Assembly (NCBI RefSeq): GCF_022605725.1
Contig: NC_065567.1
Location: 28,127,127-28,191,126, forward strand
Source of the DNA: Anthonomus grandis grandis
Lineage: Eukaryota; Arthropoda; Insecta; Coleoptera; Curculionidae
Direction: 5' to 3'
Length of the DNA stretch: 64,000 nucleotides
The notes under the pieces were generated by a model. The model had not been told where the DNA came from, made no database searches, and worked only from the letters and a program-made list of their open reading frames with translations. A program made the position numbers and the translations under genes. This document shows positions 35,898 through 50,800 of the stretch, in pieces. The stretch's first letter is position 1, and each line of letters begins with the position of its first letter.

Positions 35898-38800
35898 CTT
35901 TTTAAAAAAAAAACTGGTATTAGGAAACGTCTTTTTATTGTGAAACGGCTGCGAGGGAACAAGCAGACAATAAGGAGAAGCGCTTTGTCTGTTGGCACAA
36001 TTCATACTTGGAGGTAAAGAGGAACGCAAAGTGGAATTTCCAGTTAAAAACTATTGACAACGTTTGACCTTAAAAGGTGTTAAACAAACAGCAATGACCC
36101 TTTTTCACGGTTAAATGTTAAGCAAATAACTGCACGCCAGTCTTCATCTCGTGCGTAAATAAACTTGAGTACTTAAAACGCTTAATTGCAGTTATTACAC
36201 TAGTGGCACGAACTTTATCTCGTTAATATTCCGCTAAGGACTACTTCTGGGTTTGAAAAAAAACACTAATTTTATTAAATAATTAAGTATTTTTTATAAT
36301 TGATTCCGCACTGTCGCTCACTGAAGACTGGGCCCTCCACGTCTTCGTATGTTGAAACAGTTCCCATCCAACCTATCAAATTAATTACCATTTTATATGA
36401 ATGCTATCTTATCCATCTACTTACGTATTCCCGCTTCCAGAGTACGTAGACGGCGAGAACCAGGAGAGGCATTAATGTGGAAAGACCGATAAGCAAACCA
36501 AGTGCATCGGCCCATGCTGGGAAAACATAATCTCCATATGCAGCCGGGCTGTAGTGGATCATTTGAAACACGAATATTCCCTAAAATAAGTTGCAAAATC
36601 AATCGGGTAAAGCCACGGAAAAGTCAATATTTATGTGTGCTAGCTGACGTTAAAAACCCATGTTTACTCGCACCGGCTTAAAATTTATGACACTAGGATG
36701 GATATAAAAAGGCTCTTTACCAATAAGCTTAGGGGCGTGATGACCACCCAACTAAACCACCAAAACCCTCTCCAGAACTTCCGCATGCCCATTTCCATGT
36801 CTCCCAGATGGTCGATAAACTTCCAACAGCCGTAGCACCACGATACAGCCACGACTTCGGCAAAACCTAAACATCAATGGAAATTTATATCTATATATAA
36901 GAGATTAAAGAATATGGTGAAGGTATCAGGACAAGACGTATTGAATGAACCTTGAATCTCTTTTTATAGCACATACATTTTGTAAAATTTAATTGGTGAC
37001 TTGTTGGCGCCCAACGAATATTTTAATTAAATTGTATTTATATGTTAAATACAAAAAAAGACTTTTAAGCTTATTATTTGATGACTTATTGGTGTCCAAC
37101 AAAATCTGTGTTTCATTTTCTAAATAGTGTTTGGATCGGATAAAAATAGTGTTTTTCTCTCGTAATGCGTCTAATTACACTTGAAAAACATCAATTTATT
37201 CCCATTCTCTTTTAATTTTTAGACTAAGAGAGGGATACATAAATGAGATTTTTTCACCTATTTTCTATATCATCGTTTCATTTTCTAAATAGTGTTTGAA
37301 TTGGATGGAAATAGTGTTTTTCTCTTGTAATGTGTCTAATTATACTCGTAAAATATCATTTTATTTTCATCCTCTTTTAATATTTAGACTGAGATAGGGG
37401 TATATAAATGGGAATTTGATTTTTGCATCTATTTTGTATATGATCGCTCCATTTTCTAAATAGTGATTGAATTGCCTGGAAAAAGTGTTTTTCTCTCGTA
37501 GTGTGTCTAATTATACCCGAAAAATATCATTTTATTTCCATCCTCTTCTAATTTTTATACTAAGATAGGGATAAATAAATGGGAATTTGATTTTTGCACC
37601 TATTTTCTATAACATCGTTTCATTTTCTAAATAGTGATTGGATTGGATGGAAATAGTGTTTTTCTCTTGTAATGTGTTTAATTATACCTGGAAAACATCA
37701 TTTTATTCCGATCCTCTACTATTATTCGGTTTGAGATAAGGATACACAAATGAGAATTCGATTTTTCCGCCTATTTTCTATATCTTCGTTCAATTTTCTA
37801 AATAGTGTTTAGATTGCCTGGAAATAACGTTTTTCTCAGGTAATCAGTCCAATAATACCTGGAAACCATCATTTTATTTCCATCCTCTTCTAATTTTTAG
37901 ACTAAGACAGGGATATAACAATGAAAATTTGATTTTTTCACCTATTTTCTATATCATCCTTTCATTCTCTAAATAATGTTTGGACAGTATTTTTCTCTCG
38001 TAATTTGTCTAGTAATACCCGAAAAAAAATCAAGTCTTGAACAAAGATGGTGGAGGTACAGGGAAAAGAAAACTTTTTAATCTCTTATAACGCGTGTAGT
38101 TTTCATATCAATTTCTTCAAATTAATACTTTTAGCATCTCAAATGCGCCTGGAAATAAAATTTTAAAGCCTTTACGTAAAAAAAATTGCTTGAGTGGTTC
38201 CTTGTATAAACGACAGCTGATGTGGGCTGAAATATACATAAAATGTTCAGATGCCACGTCGTCTTTGGCACCCCGTTAATTATTTACCTCACCTCCCTTA
38301 AATAATTTAAAATGACCCCATTTTGTATGCGAACGCTCCCCGAACAAAACATAATGACTCGTAAAATATTCCGAAATTTTGTACGTGCAGGTAAATAATT
38401 TCCATGGGGATTTTCGTTGCATCCAGAAAACATTTCTGAAGGGTGGCAGGAGGGCCAGAGGGGGCTGGAGAATTACTTATCCAGGCTGATCCGGTCTTTT
38501 CACGCTCGCTCGAGGCATCTCATAAACAAATTCCTATTTATATATAACCAAACAAGGCTGAATAGAGGCAAAGAAAGATTTACAGTCGCTCCATCCATCA
38601 ATTGATTTTTTTGCTCCTGCCGATGGGGATTTATGAGCGGGATTCGAAGAATCCTCCGTGGCTCACACACCGCACATTCGGGAAACGATAGTTTCTATAT
38701 AGTTTAAACTGAATCCACTAACGTTCATCCTTCTTCTATTGCTTTTATTATAATGGTTCTTTTTTTGAGGGGCTATAAAAAGCCAGTCGATTGAGATATA

Positions 38801-41800
38801 CAAGATGATCCAGATTTTTTACACATTTTTTCATTTTTCGGGTATACCCCCCCGTATCGAATTTTTTCACCAAAAATTGATTTTTTTCGAAATCAAACTA
38901 AGTATACCAGCGTCTTATTTGGGTCACCTAGATTACGAAAACACCGGGTTATAACAGGATCCGAGCAGAACTAAGGGAATGAGAGCACTTTGAAAATCCT
39001 GAAAAAGTCGTTTTCGACGTCCGTTTTTGAGGCCAAAAATGGGCATCAAAAATGCCATATCTCGGCTATCGTAAGAGCTACGACCTTGCGGATGGTCTCG
39101 TTGGATTCACAATGACGAAACTAAGACAAAACCGTTGGAATTTTCCCGATAGCTCCCATAGAAGCCGAGATATCGACCTTCAAAGTTTGGGTTTTTTCAT
39201 TTTTCGGGTATACCCTCCCGTATCGAATTTTTTCACCAAAAATTGATTTTTTTCGAAATCAAACTAAGTATACCAGCGTCTTATTTGGGTCACCTAGATT
39301 ACGAAAACACCGGGTTATAACAGGATCCGAGCAGAACTAAGGGAATGAGAGCACTTTGAAAATCCTGAAAAAGTCGTTTTCGACGTCCGTTTTTGAGGCC
39401 AAAAATGGGCATCAAAAATGCCATATCTCAGCTATTAGAAGAGCTACGACCTTGCGGATGGTCTCGTTAGATTCACAATGACGAAACTAAGACAAAACCG
39501 TTGGAATTTTCCCGATAGCTCCCATGGAAGCCGAGATATCGACCTTCAAAGTTTGGGTTTTTTCATTTTTCGGGTATACCCCCCCGTATCGAATTTTTTC
39601 ACCAAAAATTGATTTTTTTCGAAATCAAACTAAGTATACCAGCGTCTTATTTGGGTCACCTAGATTACGAAAACACCGGGTTATAACAGGATCCGAGCAG
39701 AACTAAGGGAATGAGAGCACTTTGAAAATCCTGAAAAAGTCGTTTTCGACGTCCGTTTTTGAGGCCAAAAATGGGCATCAAAAATGCCATATCTCAGCTA
39801 TTAGAAGAGCTACGACCTTGCGGATGGTCTCGTTAGATTCACAATGACGAAACTAAGACAAAACCGTTGGAATTTTCCCGATAGCTCCCATGGAAGCCGA
39901 GATATCGACCTTCAAAGTTTGGGTTTTTTCATTTTTCGGGTATACCCCCCCGTATCGAATTTTTTCACCAAAAATTGATTTTTTTCGAAATCAAACTAAG
40001 TATACCAGCGTCTTATTTGGGTCACCTAGATTACGAAAACACCGGGTTATAACAGGATCCGAGCAGAACTAAGGGAATGAGAGCACTTTGAAAATCCTGA
40101 AAAAGTCGTTTTCGACGTCCGTTTTTGAGGCCAAAAATGGGCATCAGAAATGCCATATCTCGGCTATCGTAAGAGCTACGACCTTGCGGATGGTCTCGTT
40201 GGATTCAGAATCACGAAACTAAGACAAGACCGTTGGAATTTTCCCGATAGCTCCCATAGAAGCCGAGATATCGACCTTCAAAGTTTGGGTTTTTTCATTT
40301 TTCGGGTATACCCCCCCCGTATCGAATTTTTTCACCAAAAATTGATTTTTTTCGAAATCAAACTAAGTATACCAGCGTCTTATTTGGGTCACCTAGATTA
40401 CGAAAACACCGGGTTATAACAGGATCCGAGCAGAACTAAGGGAATGAGAGCACTTTGAAAATCCTGAAAAAGTCGTTTTCGACGTCCGTTTTTGAGGCCA
40501 AAAATGGGCATTAAAAATGCCATATCTCAGCTATTAGAAGAGCTACGACCTTGCGGATGGTCTCGTTAGATTCACAATGACGAAACTAAGACAAAACCGT
40601 TGGAATTTTCCCGATAGCTCCCATGGAAGCCGAGATATCGACCTTCAAAGTTTGGGTTTTTTCATTTTTCGGGTATACCCCCCCGTATCGAATTTTTTCA
40701 CCAAAAATTGATTTTTTTCGAAATCAAACTAAGTATACCAGCGTCTTATTTGGGTCACCTAGATTACGAAAACACCGGGTTATAACAGGATCCGAGCAGA
40801 ACTAAGGGAATGAGAGCACTTTGAAAATCCTGAAAAAGTCGTTTTCGACGTCCGTTTTTGAGGCCAAAAATGGGCATCAGAAATGCCATATCTCGGCTAT
40901 CGTAAGAGCTACGACCTTGCGGATGGTCTCGTTGGATTCAGAATCACGAAACTAAGACAAGACCGTTGGAATTTTCCCGATAGCTGCCATAGAAGCCGAG
41001 ATATCGACCTTCAAAGTTTGGGTTTTTTCATTTTTCGGGTATACCCCCCCGTATCGAATTTTTTCACCAAAAATTGATTTTTTTCGAAATCAAACTAAGT
41101 ATACCAGCGTCTTATTTGGGTCACCTAGATTACGAAAACACCGGGTTATAACAGGATCCGAGCAGAACTAAGGGAATGAGAGCACTTTGAAAATCCTGAA
41201 AAAGTCGTTTTCGACGTCCGTTTTTGAGGCCAAAAATGGGCATTAAAAATGCCATATCTCAGCTATTAGAAGAGCTACGACCTTGCGGATGGTCTCGTTG
41301 GATTCACAATGACGAAACTAAGACAAAACCGTTGGAATTTTCCCGATAGCTCCCATAGAAGCCGAGATATCGACCTTCAAAGTTTGGGTTTTTTCATTTT
41401 TCGGGTATACCCCCCCGTATCGAATTTTTTCACCAAAAATTGATTTTTTTCGAAATCAAACTAAGTAAACCAGCGTCTTATTTGGGTCACCTAGATTACG
41501 AAAACACCGGGTTATAACAGGATCCGAGCAGAACTAAGGGAATGAGAGCACTTTGAAAATCCTGAAAAAGTCGTTTTCGACGTCCGTTTTTGAGGCCAAA
41601 AATGGGCATCAAAAATGCCATATCTCAGCTATTAGAAGAGCTACGACCTTGCGGATGGTCTCGTTAGATTCACAATGACGAAACTAAGACAAAACCGTTG
41701 GAATTTTCCCGATAGCTCCCATGGAAGCCGAGATATCGACCTTCAAAGTTTGGGTTTTTTCATTTTTCGGGTATACCCCCCCGTATCGAATTTTTTCACC

Positions 41801-44800
41801 AAAAATTGATTTTTTTCGAAATCAAACTAAGTATACCAGCGTCTTATTTGGGTCACCTAGATTACGAAAACACCGGGTTATAACAGGATCCGAGCAGAAC
41901 TAAGGGAATGAGAGCACTTTGAAAATCCTGAAAAAGTCGTTTTCGACGTCCGTTTTTGAGGCCAAAAATGGGCATCAGAAATGCCATATCTCGGCTATCG
42001 TAAGAGCTACGACCTTGCGGATGGTCTCGTTGGATTCAGAATCACGAAACTAAGACAAGACCGTTGGAATTTTCCCGATAGCTCCCATAGAAGCCGAGAT
42101 ATCGACCTTCAAAGTTTGGGTTTTTTCATTTTTCGGGTATACCCCCCCCGTATCGAATTTTTTCACCAAAAATTGATTTTTTTCGAAATCAAACTAAGTA
42201 TACCAGCGTCTTATTTGGGTCACCTAGATTACGAAAACACCGGGTTATAACAGGATCCGAGCAGAACTAAGGGAATGAGAGCACTTTGAAAATCCTGAAA
42301 AAGTCGTTTTCGACGTCCGTTTTTGAGGCCAAAAATGGGCATTAAAAATGCCATATCTCAGCTATTAGAAGAGCTACGACCTTGCGGATGGTCTCGTTAG
42401 ATTCACAATGACGAAACTAAGACAAAACCGTTGGAATTTTCCCGATAGCTCCCATGGAAGCCGAGATATCGACCTTCAAAGTTTGGGTTTTTTCATTTTT
42501 CGGGTATACCCCCCCGTATCGAATTTTTTCACCAAAAATTGATTTTTTTCGAAATCAAACTAAGTATACCAGCGTCTTATTTGGGTCACCTAGATTACGA
42601 AAACACCGGGTTATAACAGGATCCGAGCAGAACTAAGGGAATGAGAGCACTTTGAAAATCCTGAAAAAGTCGTTTTCGACGTCCGTTTTTGAGGCCAAAA
42701 ATGGGCATCAGAAATGCCATATCTCGGCTATCGTAAGAGCTACGACCTTGCGGATGGTCTCGTTGGATTCAGAATCACGAAACTAAGACAAGACCGTTGG
42801 AATTTTCCCGATAGCTCCCATAGAAGCCGAGATATCGACCTTCAAAGTTTGGGTTTTTTCATTTTTCGGGTATACCCCCCCCGTATCGAATTTTTTCACC
42901 AAAAATTGATTTTTTTCGAAATCAAACTAAGTATACCAGCGTCTTATTTGGGTCACCTAGATTACGAAAACACCGGGTTATAACAGGATCCGAGCAGAAC
43001 TAAGGGAATGAGAGCACTTTGAAAATCCTGAAAAAGTCGTTTTCGACGTCCGTTTTTGAGGCCAAAAATGGGCATTAAAAATGCCATATCTCAGCTATTA
43101 GAAGAGCTACGACCTTGCGGATGGTCTCGTTGGATTCACAATGACGAAACTAAGACAAAACCGTTGGAATTTTCCCGATAGCTCCCATAGAAGCCGAGAT
43201 ATCGACCTTCAAAGTTTGGGTTTTTTCATTTTTCGGGTATACCCCCCCGTATCGAATTTTTTCACCAAAAATTGATTTTTTTCGAAATCAAACTAAGTAT
43301 ACCAGCGTCTTATTTGGGTCACCTAGATTACGAAAACACCGGGTTATAACAGGATCCGAGCAGAACTAAGGGAATGAGAGCACTTTGAAAATCCTGAAAA
43401 AGTCGTTTTCGACGTCCGTTTTTGAGGCCAAAAATGGGCATCAAAAATGCCATATCTTGGCTATCGTAAAAGCTACGACCTTGCGGACGGTCTCGTTGGA
43501 TTCACAATGACGAAACTAAGACAAAACCGTTGGAATTTTCCCGATAGCTCCCATAGAAGCCGAGATATCGACCTTCAAAGTTTGGGTTTTTTCATTTTTC
43601 GGGTATACCCCCCCGTATCGAATTTTTTCACCAAAAATTGATTTTTTTCGAAATCAAACTAAGTATACCAGCGTCTTATTTGGGTCACCTAGATTACGAA
43701 AACACCGGGTTATAACAGGATCCGAGCAGAACTAAGGGAATGAGAGCACTTTGAAAATCCTGAAAAAGTCGTTTTCGACGTCCGTTTTTGAGGCCAAAAA
43801 TGGGCATCAAAAATGCCATATCTCAGCTATTAGAAGAGCTACGACCTTGCGGATGGTCTCGTTGGATTCACAATGACGAAACTAAGACAAAACCGTTGGA
43901 ATTTTCCCGATAGCTCCCATGGAAGCCGAGATATCGACCTTCAAAGTTTGGGTTTTTTCATTTTTCGGGTATACCCCCCCGTATCGAATTTTTTCACCAA
44001 AAATTGATTTTTTTCGAAATCAAACTAAGTATACCAGCGTCTTATTTGGGTCACCTAGATTACGAAAACACCGGGTTATAACAGGATCCGAGCAGAACTA
44101 AGGGAATGAGAGCACTTTGAAAATCCTGAAAAAGTCGTTTTCGACGTCCGTTTTTGAGGCCAAAAATGGGCATCAGAAATGCCATATCTCAGCTATTAGA
44201 AGAGCTACGACCTTGCGGATGGTCTCGTTGGATTCACAATGACGAAACTAAGACAAAACCGTTGGAATTTTCCCGATAGCTCCCATAGAAGCCGAGATAT
44301 CGACCTTCAAAGTTTGGGTTTTTTCATTTTTCGGGTATACCCCCCCGTATCGAATTTTTTCACCAAAAATTGATTTTTTTCGAAATCAAACTAAGTATAC
44401 CAGCGTCTTATTTGGGTCACCTAGATTACGAAAACACCGGGTTATAACAGGATCCGAGCAGAACTAAGGGAATGAGAGCACTTTGAATATCCTGAAAAAG
44501 TCGTTTTCGACGTCCGTTTTTGAGGCCAAAAATGGGCATCAGAAATGCCATATCTCAGCTATTAGAAGAGCTACGACCTTGCGGATGGTCTCGTTGGATT
44601 CACAATGACGAAACTAAGACAAAACCGTTGGAATTTTCCCGATAGCTCCCATAGAAGCCGAGATATCGACCTTCAAAGTTTGGGTTTTTTCATTTTTCGG
44701 GTATACCCCCCCGTATCGAATTTTTTCACCAAAAATTGATTTTTTTCGAAATCAAACTAAGTATACCAGCGTCTTATTTGGGTCACCTAGATTACGAAAA

Positions 44801-47800
44801 CACCGGGTTATAACAGGATCCGAGCAGAACTAAGGGAATGAGAGCACTTTGAATATCCTGAAAAAGTCGTTTTCGACGTCCGTTTTTGAGGCCAAAAATG
44901 GGCATCAGAAATGCCATATCTCAGCTATTAGAAGAGCTACGACCTTGCGGATGGTCTCGTTGGATTCACAATGACGAAACTAAGACAAAACCGTTGGAAT
45001 TTTCCCGATAGCTCCCATAGAAGCCGAGATATCGACCTTCAAAGTTTGGGTTTTTTCATTTTTCGGGTATACCCCCCCGTATCGAATTTTTTCACCAAAA
45101 ATTGATTTTTTTCGAAATCAAACTAAGTATACCAGCGTCTTATTTGGGTCACCTAGATTACGAAAACACCGGGTTATAACAGGATCCGAGCAGAACTAAG
45201 GGAATGAGAGCACTTTGAATATCCTGAAAAAGTCGTTTTCGACGTCCGTTTTTGAGGCCAAAAATGGGCATCAGAAATGCCATATCTCAGCTATTAGAAG
45301 AGCTACGACCTTGCGGATGGTCTCGTTGGATTCACAATGACGAAACTAAGACAAAACCGTTGGAATTTTCCCGATAGCTCCCATAGAAGCCGAGATATCG
45401 ACCTTCAAAGTTTGGGTTTTTTCATTTTTCGGGTATACCCCCCCGTATCGAATTTTTTCACCAAAAATTGATTTTTTTCGAAATCAAACTAAGTATACCA
45501 GCGTCTTATTTGGGTCACCTAGATTACGAAAACACCGGGTTATAACAGGATCCGAGCAGAACTAAGGGAATGAGAGCACTTTGAATATCCTGAAAAAGTC
45601 GTTTTCGACGTCCGTTTTTGAGGCCAAAAATGGGCATCAGAAATGCCATATCTCAGCTATTAGAAGAGCTACGACCTTGCGGATGGTCTCGTTGGATTCA
45701 CAATGACGAAACTAAGACAAAACCGTTGGAATTTTCCCGATAGCTCCCATAAAAGCCGAGATATCGACCTTCAAAGTTTGGGTTTTTTCATTTTTCGGGT
45801 ATACCCCCCCGTATCGAATTTTTTCACCAAAAATTGATTTTTTTCGAAATCAAACTAAGTATACCAGCGTCTTATTTGGGTCACCTAGATTACGAAAACA
45901 CCGGGTTATAACAGGATCCGAGCAGAACTAAGGGAATGAGAGCACTTTGAATATCCTGAAAAAGTCGTTTTCGACGTCCGTTTTTGAGGCCAAAAATGGG
46001 CATCAGAAATGCCATATCTCAGCTATTAGAAGAGCTACGACCTTGCGGATGGTCTCGTTGGATTCACAATGACGAAACTAAGACAAAACCGTTGGAATTT
46101 TCCCGATAGCTCCCATAAAAGCCGAGATATCGACCTTCAAAGTTTGGGTTTTTTCATTTTTCGGGTATACCCCCCCGTATCGAATTTTTTCACCAAAAAT
46201 TGATTTTTTTCGAAATCAAACTAAGTATACCAGCGTCTTATTTGGGTCACCTAGATTACGAAAACACCGGGTTATAACAGGATCCGAGCAGAACTAAGGG
46301 AATGAGAGCACTTTGAAAATCCTGAAAATGTCGTTTTCGACGTCCGTTTTTGAGGCCAAAAATGGGCATCAAAAATGCCATATCTTGGCTATCGTAAAAG
46401 CTACGACCTTGCGGACGGTCTCGTTGGATTCACAATGACGAAACTAAGACAAAACCGTTGGAATTTTCCCGATAGCTCCCATAGAAGCCGAGATATCGAC
46501 CTTCAAAGTTTGGGTTTTTTCATTTTTCGGGTATACCCCCCCGTATCGAATTTTTTCACCAAAAATTGATTTTTTTCGAAATCAAACTAAGTATACCAGC
46601 GTCTTATTTGGGTCACCTAGATTACGAAAACACCGGGTTATAACAGGATCCGAGCAGAACTAAGGGAATGAGAGCACTTTGAAAATCCTGAAAAAGTCGT
46701 TTTCGACGTCCGTTTTTGAGGCCAAAAATGGGCATCAAAAATGCCATATCTCAGCTATTAGAAGAGCTACGACCTTGCGGATGGTCTCGTTGGATTCACA
46801 ATGACGAAACTAAGACAAAACCGTTGGAATTTTCCCGATAGCTCCCATAGAAGCCGAGATATCGACCTTCAAAGTTTGGGTTTTTTCATTTTTCGGGTAT
46901 ACCCCCCCGTATCGAATTTTTTCACCAAAAATTGATTTTTTTCGAAATCAAACTAAGTATACCAGCGTCTTATTTGGGTCACCTAGATTACGAAAACACC
47001 GGGTTATAACAGGATCCGAGCAGAACTAAGGGAATGAGAGCACTTTGAAAATCCTGAAAAAGTCGTTTTCGACGTCCGTTTTTGAGGCCAAAAATGGGCA
47101 TCAAAAATGCCATATCTCAGCTATTAGAAGAGCTACGACCTTGCGGATGGTCTCGTTGGATTCACAATGACGAAACTAAGACAAAACCGTTGGAATTTTC
47201 CCGATAGCTCCCATAGAAGCCGAGATATCGACCTTCAAAGTTTGGGTTTTTTCATTTTTCGGGTATACCCCCCCGTATCGAATTTTTTCACCAAAAATTG
47301 ATTTTTTTCGAAGTCAAACTAAGTATACCAGCGTCTTATTTGGGTCACCTAGATTACGAAAACACCGGGTTATAACAGGATCCGAGCAGAACTAAGGGAA
47401 TGAGAGCACTTTGAAAATCCTGAAAAAGTCGTTTTCGACGTCCGTTTTTGAGGCCAAAAATGGGCATCAAAAATGCCATATCTCAGCTATTAGAAGAGCT
47501 ACGACCTTGCGGATGGTCTCGTTGGATTCACAATGACGAAACTAAGACAAAACCGTTGGAATTTTCCCGATAGCTCCCATAGAAGCCGAGATATCGACCT
47601 TCAAAGTTTGAGTTTTTTCATTTTTCGGGTATACCCCCCCGTATCGAATTTTTTCACCAAAAATTGATTTTTTTCGAAATCAAACTAAGTATACCAGCGT
47701 CTTATTTGGGTCACCTAGATTACGAAAACACCGGGTTATAACAGGATCCGAGCAGAACTAAGGGAATGAGAGCACTTTGAAAATCCTGAAAAAGTCGTTT

Positions 47801-50800
47801 TCGACGTCCGTTTTTGAGGCCAAAAATGGGCATCAGAAATGCCATATCTCGGCTATCGTAAGAGCTACGACCTTGCGGATGGTCTCGTTGGATTCAGAAT
47901 CACGAAACTAAGACAAGACCGTTGGAATTTTCCCGATAGCTGCCATAGAAGCCGAGATATCGACCTTCAAAGTTTGGGTTTTTTCATTTTTCGGGTATAC
48001 CCCCCCGTATCGAATTTTTTCACCAAAAATTGATTTTTTTCGAAATCAAACTAAGTATACCAGCGTCTTATTTGGGTCACCTAGATTACGAAAACACCGG
48101 GTTATAACAGGATCCGAGCAGAACTAAGGGAATGAGAGCACTTTGAAAATCCTGAAAAAGTCGTTTTCGACGTCCGTTTTTGAGGCCAAAAATGGGCATC
48201 AAAAATGCCATATCGCGGCTATCGTAAAAGCTACGACCTTGCGGGCGGTCTCGTTGGATTCACAATGACGAAACTAAGACAAAACCGTTGGAATTTTCCC
48301 GATAGCTCCCATAGAAGCCGAGATATCGACCTTCAAAGTTTGGGTTTTTTCATTTTTCGGGTATACCCCCCCGTATCGAATTTTTTCACCAAAAATTGAT
48401 TTTTTTCGAAGTCAAACTAAGTATACCAGCGTCTTATTTGGGTCACCTAGATTACGAAAACACCGGGTTATAACAGGATCCGAGCAGAACTAAGGGAATG
48501 AGAGCACTTTGAAAATCCTGAAAAAGTCGTTTTCGACGTCCGTTTTTGAGGCCAAAAATGGGCATCAAAAATGCCATATCTCAGCTATTAGAAGAGCTAC
48601 GACCTTGCGGATGGTCTCGTTGGATTCACAATGACGAAACTAAGACAAAACCGTTGGAATTTTCCCGATAGCTCCCATAGAAGCCGAGATATCGACCTTC
48701 AAAGTTTGGGTTTTTTCATTTTTCGGGTATACCCCCCCGTATCGAATTTTTTCACCAAAAATTGATTTTTTTCGAAGTCAAACTAAGTATACCAGCGTCT
48801 TATTTGGGTCACCTAGATTACGAAAACACCGGGTTATAACAGGATCCGAGCAGAACTAAGGGAATGAGAGCACTTTGAAAATCCTGAAAAAGTCGTTTTC
48901 GACGTCCGTTTTTGAGGCCAAAAATGGGCATCAAAAATGCCATATCTCGGCTATCGTAAAAGCTACGACCTTGCGGACGGTCTCGTTGGATTTACAATGA
49001 CGAAACTAAGACAAAACCGTTGGAATTTTCCCGATAGCTCCCATAGAAGCCGAGATATCGACCTTCAAAGTTTGGGTTTTTTCATTTTTCGGGTATACCC
49101 CCCCGTATCGAATTTTTTCACCAAAAATTGATTTTTTTCGAAATCAAACTAAGTATACCAGCGTCTTATTTGGGTCACCTAGATTACGAAAACACCGGGT
49201 TATAACAGGATCCGAGCAGAACTAAGGGAATGAGAGCACTTTGAAAATCCTGAAAAAGTCGTTTTCGACGTCCGTTTTTGAGGCCAAAAATGGGCATCAA
49301 AAATGCCATATCTCAGCTATTAGAAGAGCTACGACCTTGCGGATGGTCTCGTTGGATTCACAATGACGAAACTAAGACAAAACCGTTGGAATTTTCCCGA
49401 TAGCTCCCATAGAAGCCGAGATATCGACCTTCAAAGTTTGGGTTTTTTCATTTTTCGGGTATACCCCCCCGTATCGAATTTTTTCACCAAAAATTGATTT
49501 TTTTCGAAATCAAACTAAGTATACCAGCGTCTTATTTGGGTCACCTAGATTACGAAAACACCGGGTTATAACAGGATCCGAGCAGAACTAAGGGAATGAG
49601 AGCACTTTGAAAATCCTGAAAAAGTCGTTTTCGACGTCCGTTTTTGAGGCCAAAAATGGGCATCAAAAATGCCATATCTCAGCTATTAGAAGAGCTACGA
49701 CCTTGCGGATGGTCTCGTTGGATTCACAATGACGAAACTAAGACAAAACCGTTGGAATTTTCCCGATAGCTCCCATAGAAGCCGAGATATCGACCTTCAA
49801 AGTTTGGGTTTTTTCATTTTTCGGGTATACCCCCCCGTATCGAATTTTTTCACCAAAAATTGATTTTTTTCGAAATCAAACTAAGTATACCAGCGTCTTA
49901 TTTGGGTCACCTAGATTACGAAAACACCGGGTTATAACAGGATCCGAGCAGAACTAAGGGAATGAGAGCACTTTGAAAATCCTGAAAAAGTCGTTTTCGA
50001 CGTCTGTTTTTGAGGCCAAAAATGGGCATCAAAAATGCCATATCTCGGCTACTAGAAGAGCTACGACCTTGCGGATGGTCTCGTTGGATTCAGAACGACG
50101 AAACTAAGACAAAACCGTTGGAATTTTCCCGATAGCTCCCATAGAAGCCGAGATATCGACCTTCAAAGTTTGGGTTTTTTCATTTTTCGGGTATACCCCC
50201 CCGTATCGAATTTTTTCACCAAAAATTGATTTTTTTCGAAATCAAACTAAGTATACCAGCGTCTTATTTGGGTCACCTAGATTACGAAAACACCGGGTTA
50301 TAACAGGATCCGAGCAGAACTAAGGGAATGAGAGCACTTTGAAAATCCTGAAAAAGTCGTTTTCGACGTCCGTTTTTGAGGCCAAAAATGGGCATCAAAA
50401 ATGCCATATCTCAGCTATTAGAAGAGCTACGACCTTGCGGATGGTCTCGTTGGATTCACAATGACGAAACTAAGACAAAACCGTTGGAATTTTCCCGATA
50501 GCTCCCATAGAAGCCGAGATATCGACCTTCAAAGTTTGGGTTTTTTCATTTTTCGGGTATACCCCCCCGTATCGAATTTTTTCACCAAAAATTGATTTTT
50601 TTCGAAATCAAACTAAGTATACCAGCGTCTTATTTGGGTCACCTAGATTACGAAAACACCGGGTTATAACAGGATCCGAGCAGAACTAAGGGAATGAGAG
50701 CACTTTGAAAATCCTGAAAAAGTCGTTTTCGACGTCTGTTTTTGAGGCCAAAAATGGGCATCAAAAATGCCATATCTCGGCTACTAGAAGAGCTACGACC

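Noticed and set aside
37001..37020. TGGCGCCCAACG as an LTR retroelement primer-binding site
   Set aside because: No LTR upstream, no gag-pol downstream, and other copies have different flanks.
39052..49131. Many repeated 60-89-codon open frames in the 366-bp array
   Set aside because: They recur because 366 is divisible by three and copies are near-identical. Each unit has stops in every frame, there is no domain or start context, and both subtypes break the frames differently.
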